Shown: in pieces, positions 14,858 to 22,176 of the stretch
How positions within the stretch are numbered: the first letter of the stretch is position 1
Layout of the letters: every line of letters starts with the position of its first letter
Assembly: GCF_039529835.1 (NCBI RefSeq)
Contig: NZ_CP154262.1
Coordinates: 2,542,001-2,606,000, forward strand
DNA length: 64,000 nucleotides
Source of the DNA: Arthrobacter sp. TMP15
GTDB lineage: Bacteria > Actinomycetota > Actinomycetes > Actinomycetales > Micrococcaceae
Reading direction: 5' to 3'
Position numbers and translations under genes: made by a program
Notes under the pieces: model-generated
Database searches by the model: none
What the model was told of the DNA's origin: nothing
Seen by the model: only the letters and a program-made list of their open reading frames with translations

Positions 14858-17164
14858 CTATTTGAACGCTCCGCTGACAAGGTTGCGGGTGGCAGAAAGA
14901 ACTGTGATCTTTCCATCCCCGGCGGCGGGCGGGATGTACATAACAACGGGTTCGGCGTAGTTGAGGTTGAATCCCTTAGTGGTTTCCCTACCACCGGTAA
15001 ATACCGCAGCATCCTCCCCCACTGTCAGTGTGGCTTCAGCCTTGCTCGTTGCATCAATACCAAAGGTGTAACCAACCACCACCATGGCACCGCCGTCGGC
15101 AGTTCGCATGGAAACAACTGTGTCCTTGTTTGCCTTGTGGCTAAACACGTAGCTGGCATCCTTGGCGTCCGCAGCTACCTTCTTCTGCAGATCAAAGACG
15201 TTGGTGAGGTAGACATTCTCGGTGAAAGAATCCTTGAATTTACTGTCTTCGTTTGTCAACCGGTCGCTCAAGGCCGTGATGGCAGCCTCAGGACTCATCT
15301 TCAAACCTTCAGAGGAGTCAAGCGTTACTACCTTGGTTCCTTCTTTATCAACGGTGGGGAAAGTCTGGCCAGGCAGCAATGGCGTGGCCTTGGTCAGCTT
15401 GTAGTTTTCCCGCGGGCTTTCTTGAACCAGTGTCAACAACTGCGGCAGGGTATTATTTTCGCCCTGTGTGACAAACATTGCTGATCTGGGCCACGTTTCA
15501 GTGGTGGTGACCACCTTGGCTAACAGCTTCGTTGCGTTGACCGGTTCAACAGCAGGTTGCTTCTCAACTGAGGCGCGAATCTTGTAGTTGGCGGTGCGGA
15601 CTTCCAACGCCATCCCTGCCACACGAGATTGAAGCTCCTGTGCATTCTTAGCGTTGTCCCCGGAGGCAACTACAGTAGCCACCGACTCGGCGATGCGCTG
15701 AACCTGGCTGTCAACTAAGTTGGGGAACCCCGCAGTGGAAGATTCCTCCGTGGCTGTGGGGCTAGGTGACGGCGACGGAGTGCTGGCGTCATCAGCCACG
15801 GCTGGGCTAACGCTTCCCGCTAGCAGAACGGTTGCCACCATGGCCCCCCAACGCGCTTTCATAGTGAGGGGTTTCTTCACGCGCTGGAGCTCCCGCGCTG
15901 GTGTATCAGCACGGATTTTAGCAGGAGGCAGAACCTGGAACTCAGATTTGTCTCCTTCTTCAACCGTGTCATTGGCAGGGCTTTGTTTATTGGCCTGTTT
16001 TTTACCCGGCTTCTTGGCTGCTTTTGCGTTCCGCCCAGAGGCAGATTTGGGCGCTGGGCCTACTCCTCCTGAGCCGGAAGGAGAGTCTGAATCATTCTTC
16101 GAACCGGAGTTGGAGTCTGAATCCGATTCCGTGATGTGGGTTATGTCAGATATTTCAGTAGTGCCTGTTTCAACACTGCCCTCGTCTGTAGATGCGTATG
16201 AGTTTGAATCATCCGAGCTCACGGATGGCTCAGAGTTGGAGCTGTCCTCGGGTGCTGGATTCACGGTATTTTCCGTATCCTGGTTTGCAGGATCGGCCTC
16301 CACGCCTCGCAATGATGCGGGCAGCGACGCTGTTGCGTCCCCAGCGGCAGCTGCTTTCGCCGCAGTCTCTGAATCAGCTGAGCTATCTGAAACTAAGGGC
16401 CCTGATTCGGCCCGCTGGGCTTGCGCAATAGTGGTCTTGGCTTGAGCGGCACTGCGAGCCGCTACAATTTTGTCAACTTCCAGCGCACCAGTGGCGGGGT
16501 CCGTTGCGGCTCGCCCGGCCGAGCGGCGTCCGACGCCAACTTCGGCGGCCCTGGGCTTTCGGGGGGCCACAAGGAACAGCAGAGCTGCCAACGCAAGCAG
16601 GATAGATCCAAGGATGATCAGCGGAATCGCCCACGGGGTTCCGGTCTCGTTATCAGCGGTTATTGAAATATCTGTCGGCGCAGGTGCTGTTCCGTCAGTT
16701 GAGAGCAACAACGCCCAATCACCACGGCCCGGCGACTGCCACGTGTAGTTCAACTCACCAGTAGCCTTTTCCTCAGTGACCCACATGTCCGAACCACTTG
16801 GATTGGGCACTTTCTCAACACCTCCGGTGCTCTCAGCGGTCAACGAGGTGAAGTCCTCGTTGGCAGCACCAATGCTGGTGTGTGCGGCGTCGCCAAGCCA
16901 ACCGGCGATGTCATCTACGCGACCAACGGCCAGCTGGATGGGGCCGTCGTTTTTCACGGTCAAGGTGAACCGGCCATCCCGGGTCTTGAGTAACTCGGGT
17001 CCAATAACTGTCAAAGGCGCTGCCTTCACATCGGAGGAAACCGAGGCCGTAAGAGTGGCAGGCGGGAGCCAAATGGTGCGCTGACCTATGCCAGTACCCA
17101 ACACCAAAAGGCCAAGAATAGCCATGACGATTGCAATTTTAAAACGCAAGAACTTACCTATCAT
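14858..17164 (-). CDS. Three-helix envelope protein of unknown function
   Basis: I do not recognise this 768-residue protein. It has a membrane helix at about 10-26, an extracytoplasmic domain to about 176, a second helix at about 178-200 (PLIILGSILLALAALLFLVA), a long Ser/Asp/Glu-rich and then Ala/Lys-rich cytoplasmic linker (about 205-430), a third helix at about 437-456 ending in a signal-peptidase-like SPAVADD, a proline/serine spacer and a second extracytoplasmic domain of about 290 residues. The third segment looks like an internal signal peptide, as if two envelope proteins had been joined. It is divergent from the AI-2E family permease gene with about 190 bp between starts. No enzyme motif is seen. 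Confidence 0.8.
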   Translation of the reverse strand: MIGKFLRFKIAIVMAILGLLVLGTGIGQRTIWLPPATLTASVSSDVKAAPLTVIGPELLKTRDGRFTLTVKNDGPIQLAVGRVDDIAGWLGDAAHTSIGAANEDFTSLTAESTGGVEKVPNPSGSDMWVTEEKATGELNYTWQSPGRGDWALLLSTDGTAPAPTDISITADNETGTPWAIPLIILGSILLALAALLFLVAPRKPRAAEVGVGRRSAGRAATDPATGALEVDKIVAARSAAQAKTTIAQAQRAESGPLVSDSSADSETAAKAAAAGDATASLPASLRGVEADPANQDTENTVNPAPEDSSNSEPSVSSDDSNSYASTDEGSVETGTTEISDITHITESDSDSNSGSKNDSDSPSGSGGVGPAPKSASGRNAKAAKKPGKKQANKQSPANDTVEEGDKSEFQVLPPAKIRADTPARELQRVKKPLTMKARWGAMVATVLLAGSVSPAVADDASTPSPSPSPTATEESSTAGFPNLVDSQVQRIAESVATVVASGDNAKNAQELQSRVAGMALEVRTANYKIRASVEKQPAVEPVNATKLLAKVVTTTETWPRSAMFVTQGENNTLPQLLTLVQESPRENYKLTKATPLLPGQTFPTVDKEGTKVVTLDSSEGLKMSPEAAITALSDRLTNEDSKFKDSFTENVYLTNVFDLQKKVAADAKDASYVFSHKANKDTVVSMRTADGGAMVVVGYTFGIDATSKAEATLTVGEDAAVFTGGRETTKGFNLNYAEPVVMYIPPAAGDGKITVLSATRNLVSGAFK

Positions 17165-17355
17165 CGACGGATCACTGCTGCGGTCGTTATTTCAAGGGTA
17201 ACCGAACCGTTATACATAGAGCATTTTCCTTTGATATTTATCACGTTCCACAACCCGTGGCTCTCCTCCTCTGAGCCTCTGCGCTGATAATGTCTACTGA
17301 CAATTGAGCATTGCAGGCAGCTATCCTCATCTCCCCTGAACCGAAGGCAATAACA

Positions 17356-18774
17356 GTGAGTACCACCCCTGATCCGAGCGCCGCAGATTCCGCCCCGGAG
17401 AGCACCCCCGTTCCACCCGCAGCCCAGACTGGATCCGCGGAGAAACAGGATGCCCAGGCCGACGGCGGTAACTCCTCCTCGACCTTTACCCTCGAGAATT
17501 CTGGCAGAGAACACCCTAAGTCTGCCCGTGCCACCGCCGAGCCTGTAGCTGCGGCAGCCGCATCCGAACAGGACTTCCGGGTGGCTGAGCCCAAGGGCTG
17601 GCGAGCATGGGTGCTCAAGAAAGTTACCCAACCATTGCCGGGCGCACATCCACGGGTCCGCTTTGACTTACCGGTTGATCCCACCGGAAGCGCTAAAGAT
17701 GCAGCTGAAACAACTGCTGATGCGGCCTCAACGGCAAGCATGTTCCGTCACCCCATCTATTTTGGTTTCATGGGCACTGTAGGTGTTGGAATCGCCCTGT
17801 TCTTGAGCTACATGCTCGCCAACACGGAGTCTTTGTTGCTATGGATCGTGACGGCCTTGTTCATTGCGTTGGGGTTGGATCCTGTGGTTCGCTGGCTGGA
17901 GAGACGCAAGGTACCGCGGCCGCTGGGAATAGTCTTGGTGCTCCTGGCTCTGTTGGGATTGGTGGCTACTTTCTTCGCCACACTCATCCCGACGATTGTT
18001 GAGCAAACCACCCAGATTGTTACTAAGGCACCAACGTGGATCAAGGACTTCCTTGACTCTGATTTTTTCAAGCAAATTGATGGTCAATACCGTGTAATTG
18101 ACACAGTCAATGAGCAAGTAGCCAAGTTCTTTCAGGATGCCCAGGCAGTTGGCGGTATCTTTGGCGGTGTACTAGGAGTTGGCAGCACCATTGCAAACGG
18201 CCTTTTTGGCACCCTAATTGTCCTGGTGCTGAGTCTGTACTTCCTGGCTTCACTGCCTGCCATCAAAAAATGGGGCTACCGTCTTGCACCGCGTTCACGT
18301 CGGGTCCGTGTTGAAGAGCTCAGCGAACAAATCACCCGAGGCGTGGGCAACTACGTCATTGGTCAGGTCTGCGTAGCGGCACTGAATGCAACAGTAGCTT
18401 TTATTCTCATGACTATTTTGGATGTCCCGTTCAGTGTGCTTTTGACATTTCTTGTGGCTTTATTGGCGTTCATCCCGTTGGTTGGTGGCATGCTTGCTGC
18501 GGTTGTTGTCATTGCTGTGAGCCTGACTGCCGGCTGGCAGACGGCCCTGATCTACGCGATCGCTTACTTGGCGTACCTGCAGTTTGAGGCTTACTTTGTT
18601 TCGCCTCGCATCATGCAAAAGGCTGTCGCCGTCCCTGGCGCAGTCGCCGTGATTTCCGTGATCGCAGGTGGCAGCCTCTTGGGCGTTCTTGGTGCACTCA
18701 TTGCCATCCCAACCGCAGCAGCAGTCATGCTTTTGGTGAAGGAAGTGTTCATCTCAAGGCAAGATAAAAATTAG
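17356..18774 (+). CDS. AI-2E family transporter
   Basis: The C-terminal 350 residues are the eight-helix AI-2E/PerM permease fold, with FIPLVGGMLAAVVVIAVSLT and the late AYLQFEAYFVSPRIMQKAV characteristic of the family. Members export small molecules or act as sodium/proton antiporters; AI-2 export is proven for only a few. A disordered, acidic N-terminal extension of about 120 residues precedes the first helix. The GTG at 17356 (VSTTPDPSAADS) is preferred because GAAGG stands about 10 nt upstream; a TTG at 17311 is less likely. The stop codon overlaps that of the convergent hydrolase gene by 4 bp. Confidence 0.88.
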   Translation: MSTTPDPSAADSAPESTPVPPAAQTGSAEKQDAQADGGNSSSTFTLENSGREHPKSARATAEPVAAAAASEQDFRVAEPKGWRAWVLKKVTQPLPGAHPRVRFDLPVDPTGSAKDAAETTADAASTASMFRHPIYFGFMGTVGVGIALFLSYMLANTESLLLWIVTALFIALGLDPVVRWLERRKVPRPLGIVLVLLALLGLVATFFATLIPTIVEQTTQIVTKAPTWIKDFLDSDFFKQIDGQYRVIDTVNEQVAKFFQDAQAVGGIFGGVLGVGSTIANGLFGTLIVLVLSLYFLASLPAIKKWGYRLAPRSRRVRVEELSEQITRGVGNYVIGQVCVAALNATVAFILMTILDVPFSVLLTFLVALLAFIPLVGGMLAAVVVIAVSLTAGWQTALIYAIAYLAYLQFEAYFVSPRIMQKAVAVPGAVAVISVIAGGSLLGVLGALIAIPTAAAVMLLVKEVFISRQDKN

Positions 18775-19562
18775 GCAGGCAGCGTTGCTACGGGGCCATT
18801 CCATTCCACAGGTAGCTCAACTGTCGCTCCCAACACGGTGGAGCAAATCTCGTTGAGAGCCCGTGCAGCATACTTCTCCCCCACCCAAAGATGCTTGGCG
18901 CCTGCTACTGCAACTAGGTGTGCCTGTGGCACAAGGGAGAAACGCTCAGTGGCCGCCTCCGGTTGCAGGTAATCATCAAATTCGGGTACTAGGACACTCA
19001 ATGGTTTGCCGCTGGCAGCCCACGCGTGGAGGTCCACTTCCCCAGCCCTGTGCAACGGCGGTGAGAGCAAAACGGCGCCTTCTATGTGCTCCGCTACCGA
19101 CGGTAAAACTCCATATTTAAGCACCAGTTCGGTGCCGAAGGACCAGCCCACTAGCCAGCGGTTGGGCAGGCCTTGATCAATGGCAAATTGTACGGCTGCT
19201 TCCAGATCCATACGCTCGCCAATACCCTCGTCAAAGGAGCCTTCGCTGGTGCCCCGAGGCGAGGATGTGCCACGGGTGTTGAACCGTAGCACTGCTATTC
19301 CCGCCAACGCCGGCAGCCTGTAAGAGGCTTTCTTGTATACGTGTGAGTCCATGAAACCGCCGTGTGTGGGCAGCGGGTGGAGGGTGATCAATGTCGCCAT
19401 CACTACGCCGTCGGCTGGTATCGCCAGTTCACCCACCAGCAAGAGGCCGTCCTCGGTCCTGAGCTCAATGTTCTCCCGAGTGGCGGGCAAGATGGTGGAA
19501 GCGCGGACTGCAACGGGCGAGCCGGAGTCAACGTAATCAAAAGTTGCGGGATCAAAAACCAT
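18771..19562 (-). CDS. Alpha/beta hydrolase
   Basis: The 263-residue protein has the hydrolase core: LHPLPTHGGFMDSHV (oxyanion region), LRFNTRGTSSPRGTSEG, the nucleophile elbow GWSFGTEL and a late AGAKHLWVG with the catalytic histidine. It resembles the bacterial dienelactone-hydrolase/serine-hydrolase group with no specified substrate. The ATG at 19562 (MVFDPATFDYVD) is used, since TAGGGT stands 7 nt before it; the open frame extends further upstream without any conserved sequence. It is followed tail-to-tail by the AI-2E permease gene. Confidence 0.85.
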   Translation of the reverse strand: MVFDPATFDYVDSGSPVAVRASTILPATRENIELRTEDGLLLVGELAIPADGVVMATLITLHPLPTHGGFMDSHVYKKASYRLPALAGIAVLRFNTRGTSSPRGTSEGSFDEGIGERMDLEAAVQFAIDQGLPNRWLVGWSFGTELVLKYGVLPSVAEHIEGAVLLSPPLHRAGEVDLHAWAASGKPLSVLVPEFDDYLQPEAATERFSLVPQAHLVAVAGAKHLWVGEKYAARALNEICSTVLGATVELPVEWNGPVATLPA

Positions 19563-19569
19563 GACTTCT

Positions 19570-19575
19570 ACCCTA
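19570..19575 (-). promoter_or_regulatory. -10 box of a leaderless hydrolase transcript
   Basis: TAGGGT on the minus strand, 7 nt before the ATG at 19562. It supports the short start for the hydrolase. Confidence 0.45.
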
Positions 19576-19608
19576 CCGGCCTGGGGCCTCGAGCTCCGCG
19601 AAGCTAAG

Positions 19609-19953
19609 TTATCTGTACCTATAGCTTCGTCCACGCCAGCAATTAGTGTGCCAGTGCCTGCGGTCTCGCAAGCCTGCCTCCGCCCCAAACATGGCGTCCT
19701 CCTGCCACACAACCAAATGTGCAACACCCGGTAAAACTTGGTGGTGGCAGCCGGGGCACGTATAGGCCTTCTGCGCGTTCCCCACACTGATGGCGCGCAC
19801 AGCCCAGACACCGTCAGGGGCCGTTTCAGTGGCCGGTATACCCATTCTGACCCGGTTCAGATCAAATTCTTCCTCTTCATTGGGACTCAACGCCGGGTTG
19901 GTGCTCCGTCGTGAAGATGTACGACGGCGGCGGGGCTGGTTCGAGCGGGGCAT
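19609..19953 (-). CDS. Small zinc-ribbon-like protein of Actinobacteria
   Basis: About 114 residues. The N-terminus is very basic ([14 protein letters not shown]) and the C-terminal half carries [20 protein letters not shown] and RRHWHTNCW: two Cys, a further Cys and several His that could bind zinc. Database entries for this family are often labelled ATP/GTP-binding protein, but no nucleotide-binding motif is visible. The start is ambiguous: the ATG at 19953 is chosen, a GTG at 19971 is in frame. It is divergent from nucS and lies 47 nt upstream of the hydrolase start on the same strand. A nucleic-acid role is a guess from its charge. Confidence 0.75.
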   Translation of the reverse strand: MPRSNQPRRRRTSSRRSTNPALSPNEEEEFDLNRVRMGIPATETAPDGVWAVRAISVGNAQKAYTCPGCHHQVLPGVAHLVVWQEDAMFGAEAGLRDRRHWHTNCWRGRSYRYR

Positions 19954-20074
19954 GTTTCCATTGTGCCGCACGGGGGCCGGCTTCGCGTTTGCTTTCTATG
20001 GTGCGGCGAGGTGCGCCGCATACGTGGTTTCCGTCCACCACTGGCCGTGACACCACTGTCACCCTCCCAACGGC

Positions 20075-20080
20075 TAGAGT
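20075..20080 (+). promoter_or_regulatory. -10 box of a leaderless nucS transcript
   Basis: TAGAGT, then 7 nt, then the GTG at 20088. The purine-rich GGAGGG between them is only 1-2 nt from the GTG and too close to act as a ribosome binding site. Confidence 0.5.
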
Positions 20081-20087
20081 GGAGGGC

Positions 20088-20783
20088 GTGCGTTTAGTGA
20101 TTGCAAAGTGCTCCGTCGACTACGTCGGACGCCTCAAAGCCCATCTTCCCCTCGCCGTCCGGCTTCTAGTGCTCAAAGCCGACGGTTCAGTTCTTGTGCA
20201 TTCAGACGGCGGCTCATACAAGCCGTTGAACTGGATGAGCCCACCTGCCACGCTGCGCACAGTCAGTCCGGAGGACACCGATCTTGAAGAAGGCGTCCTT
20301 GATCAGTGGATAGTGCAGTCAAGCAAGACTGACGACCGCTTGATCATCAACATTTATGAGCACATCAGCGATTCAAGCCACGATTTGGGGACCGACCCGG
20401 GTTTGATCAAGGACGGCGTAGAAGCGGATCTGCAGCGTCTGCTGGCCGAACAGATCGAGCTCCTGGGCGCGGGTTTTACGCTCATTCGACGCGAATATTT
20501 CACTGCCATCGGCCCGGTGGACATACTTGCTCGCGACGCTACTGGCGGAACTGTCGCCATCGAGCTCAAGCGGCGCGGTGACATTGACGGCGTCGAACAA
20601 CTCACACGCTATCTGGAACTGCTCAACAGGAACCCACTGTTAGCACCTGTGCGTGGAATATTCGCCGCCCAACAAATCAAACCTCAGGCTAAAACGCTGG
20701 CCACTGACAGAGGTATAGAGTGTAAAACCCTCGATTACGACGCAATGCGCGGCGTGGATGACAGCGCCTCACGGCTGTTCTAA
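20088..20783 (+). CDS. nucS: Mismatch-specific endonuclease NucS (EndoMS)
   Basis: NucS carries out the non-canonical mismatch repair of Actinobacteria, which lack MutS/MutL; it cuts both strands at mismatches and works with the beta clamp. The 231-residue protein begins [16 protein letters not shown] and ends in a PD-(D/E)XK nuclease domain with [13 protein letters not shown] and [20 protein letters not shown], supplying the D, E and K residues. The GTG at 20088 is the conserved start; the frame is open for 59 more codons upstream, but these run antisense to the neighbouring gene. nagA follows after 33 nt with its own promoter box. Confidence 0.95.
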   Translation: MRLVIAKCSVDYVGRLKAHLPLAVRLLVLKADGSVLVHSDGGSYKPLNWMSPPATLRTVSPEDTDLEEGVLDQWIVQSSKTDDRLIINIYEHISDSSHDLGTDPGLIKDGVEADLQRLLAEQIELLGAGFTLIRREYFTAIGPVDILARDATGGTVAIELKRRGDIDGVEQLTRYLELLNRNPLLAPVRGIFAAQQIKPQAKTLATDRGIECKTLDYDAMRGVDDSASRLF

Positions 20784-20804
20784 CCAACCTGGCCCCAGCT
20801 TGAC

Positions 20805-20810
20805 TAGACT
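20805..20810 (+). promoter_or_regulatory. -10 box of a leaderless nagA transcript
   Basis: TAGACT, then 6 nt, then the ATG at 20817. It lies just behind the nucS stop. Confidence 0.5.
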
Positions 20811-20816
20811 TGAGGC

Positions 20817-22061
20817 ATGACTGCTCCGAACCCTGCACCAGTATCCACAAAATACATGATCCAAGGCGCTGTCGTCACCGACGACGGCATCGTTGAAGGC
20901 GGCTTGGTGGCCGTCGAAGGTGACAGGATTGTGTATGCCGGACGTGCCGACCATTTTGATGAGCCTGGCTTTGGCCAAACCGATATGGACGCGGCGAACA
21001 TTGTCTCGTTGCCTGCCGGTCAGCTAGTCCTGCCTGGTCTGATCGATGTCCATAACCATGGCGGCAATGGCGGAGACTTCCCCAGTGCGGACGAGGCCTC
21101 AGCCCGTAAAGCAGTGGATTTCCTGCACCGCGCAGGAACCACCACATTGCTTGCAAGCATGGTCACGGCAGCCCCCGAAAATCTTCTCAAAGGGATTGGC
21201 ATCTACGCCAAAATGACGGCTGAAGGTCTGCTGGCCGGCATCCACCTCGAGGGCCCCTTCCTCTCTCATGCACGTTGCGGGGCGCAGAATCCGGCTTTCC
21301 TTCTTGATCCTGACATGGCACTGATGTCCACACTGATCGAGGCCGGCCGTGGTGCCATCACCACCATGACGTACGCTCCGGAGTTGGCCGGTGCTGCCGA
21401 CCTGGTGGACCTGCTGACACGGCATGGCATCACCCCTTCAGTGGGTCACACAAACGCCGACACGGCCACCACCACCGAATCCTTGGAGCAGGCCCTTGAA
21501 GGGCTGGATTCCACTGGTTTCGATAGCGTTTCCGGACGGCCCACAGTCACCCACCTCTTCAACGGCATGCCGCCCATGCACCACCGTTCACCTGGCCCCG
21601 TGGCCGCGTGCTTGGGCGCCGCCAGTGCCGGGAACGCCGCCGTCGAACTCGTTGCTGATAACACCCACCTGCACCCGGACACAGTGAAAATGGTCTTTGG
21701 CGTTGTGGGCGCGGCCAATATTTTACTTGTCACGGACTCCATGGCCGCGGCAGGACTTGCCGATGGCCAATACATGCTGGGGCCCTCCCCCGTCACAGTC
21801 TCCAACGGTGTGGCAACACTTGATGCCACGGGCTCCATCGCCGGCGGCACAGCAACATTACTTGACGTTGTTAGACGCACCACAGCATCCGGTGTGGCGT
21901 TCACAGATGCCCTGATGTCCGCCACAACTGTTCCGGCAGCAGTGTTGGGCCTGACCGATGAGGTGGGTGCGCTGCGGCGTGGACTGCGTGCCGATGTGCT
22001 TATTGTTGATGCTGAGTTGGAACTCCAGCACGTCATGCGTGCTGGAGAGTGGCTGAGCTAA
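20817..22061 (+). CDS. nagA: N-acetylglucosamine-6-phosphate deacetylase
   Basis: NagA removes the acetyl group from GlcNAc-6-P, the step before NagB. The 414-residue amidohydrolase shows the metal site in GLIDVHNHGGNGGDF, the catalytic-region HLEGPFLS, SVGHTNAD and THLFNGMPPMHHR, and the late VTDSMAAAGL. Length and order are normal for the family. It may recycle both chitin-derived GlcNAc and peptidoglycan sugar. No DasR-type operator was found at its start. Downstream lies a long hairpin shared with the convergent DUF2156 gene. Confidence 0.95.
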   Translation: MTAPNPAPVSTKYMIQGAVVTDDGIVEGGLVAVEGDRIVYAGRADHFDEPGFGQTDMDAANIVSLPAGQLVLPGLIDVHNHGGNGGDFPSADEASARKAVDFLHRAGTTTLLASMVTAAPENLLKGIGIYAKMTAEGLLAGIHLEGPFLSHARCGAQNPAFLLDPDMALMSTLIEAGRGAITTMTYAPELAGAADLVDLLTRHGITPSVGHTNADTATTTESLEQALEGLDSTGFDSVSGRPTVTHLFNGMPPMHHRSPGPVAACLGAASAGNAAVELVADNTHLHPDTVKMVFGVVGAANILLVTDSMAAAGLADGQYMLGPSPVTVSNGVATLDATGSIAGGTATLLDVVRRTTASGVAFTDALMSATTVPAAVLGLTDEVGALRRGLRADVLIVDAELELQHVMRAGEWLS

Positions 22062-22082
22062 CCCGGCTCTGATGGTACCGCG

Positions 22083-22135
22083 AGTTGCCACATATGGTGC
22101 CCAAAAATACGTTTTGGACACCATATGTGGCAACT
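22083..22135. terminator. Long hairpin between convergent nagA and DUF2156 gene
   Basis: A 17-bp perfect arm (AGTTGCCACATATGGTG, 22083-22099) pairs with 22119-22135; after one mismatch six more pairs (CCAAAA/TTTTGG) follow, with a 5-nt loop. It can form on both strands. A T-run is absent. Its ends carry ATGGTG(C)CC...GGACACCAT, as does the hairpin after the tRNA gene. Confidence 0.6.
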
Positions 22136-22176
22136 GGCGGGTTCCAAGCGCGCAAGATCGGGACGCCCGTGGAGGA

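Noticed and set aside
19563-19811. Longer start of the alpha/beta hydrolase
   Set aside because: It would overlap most of the upstream zinc-ribbon-like gene in another frame and has no conserved sequence; the ATG at 19562 has a -10 box.
19911-20087. N-terminal extension of NucS
   Set aside because: The 59 extra codons run antisense to the neighbouring gene and are not part of the NucS fold; a -10 box stands 7 nt before the conserved GTG.
20785-20816. DasR-type (GntR) operator at nagA
   Set aside because: CTAGAC is present but no palindrome like the dre consensus; the hexamer is better explained as a -10 box.
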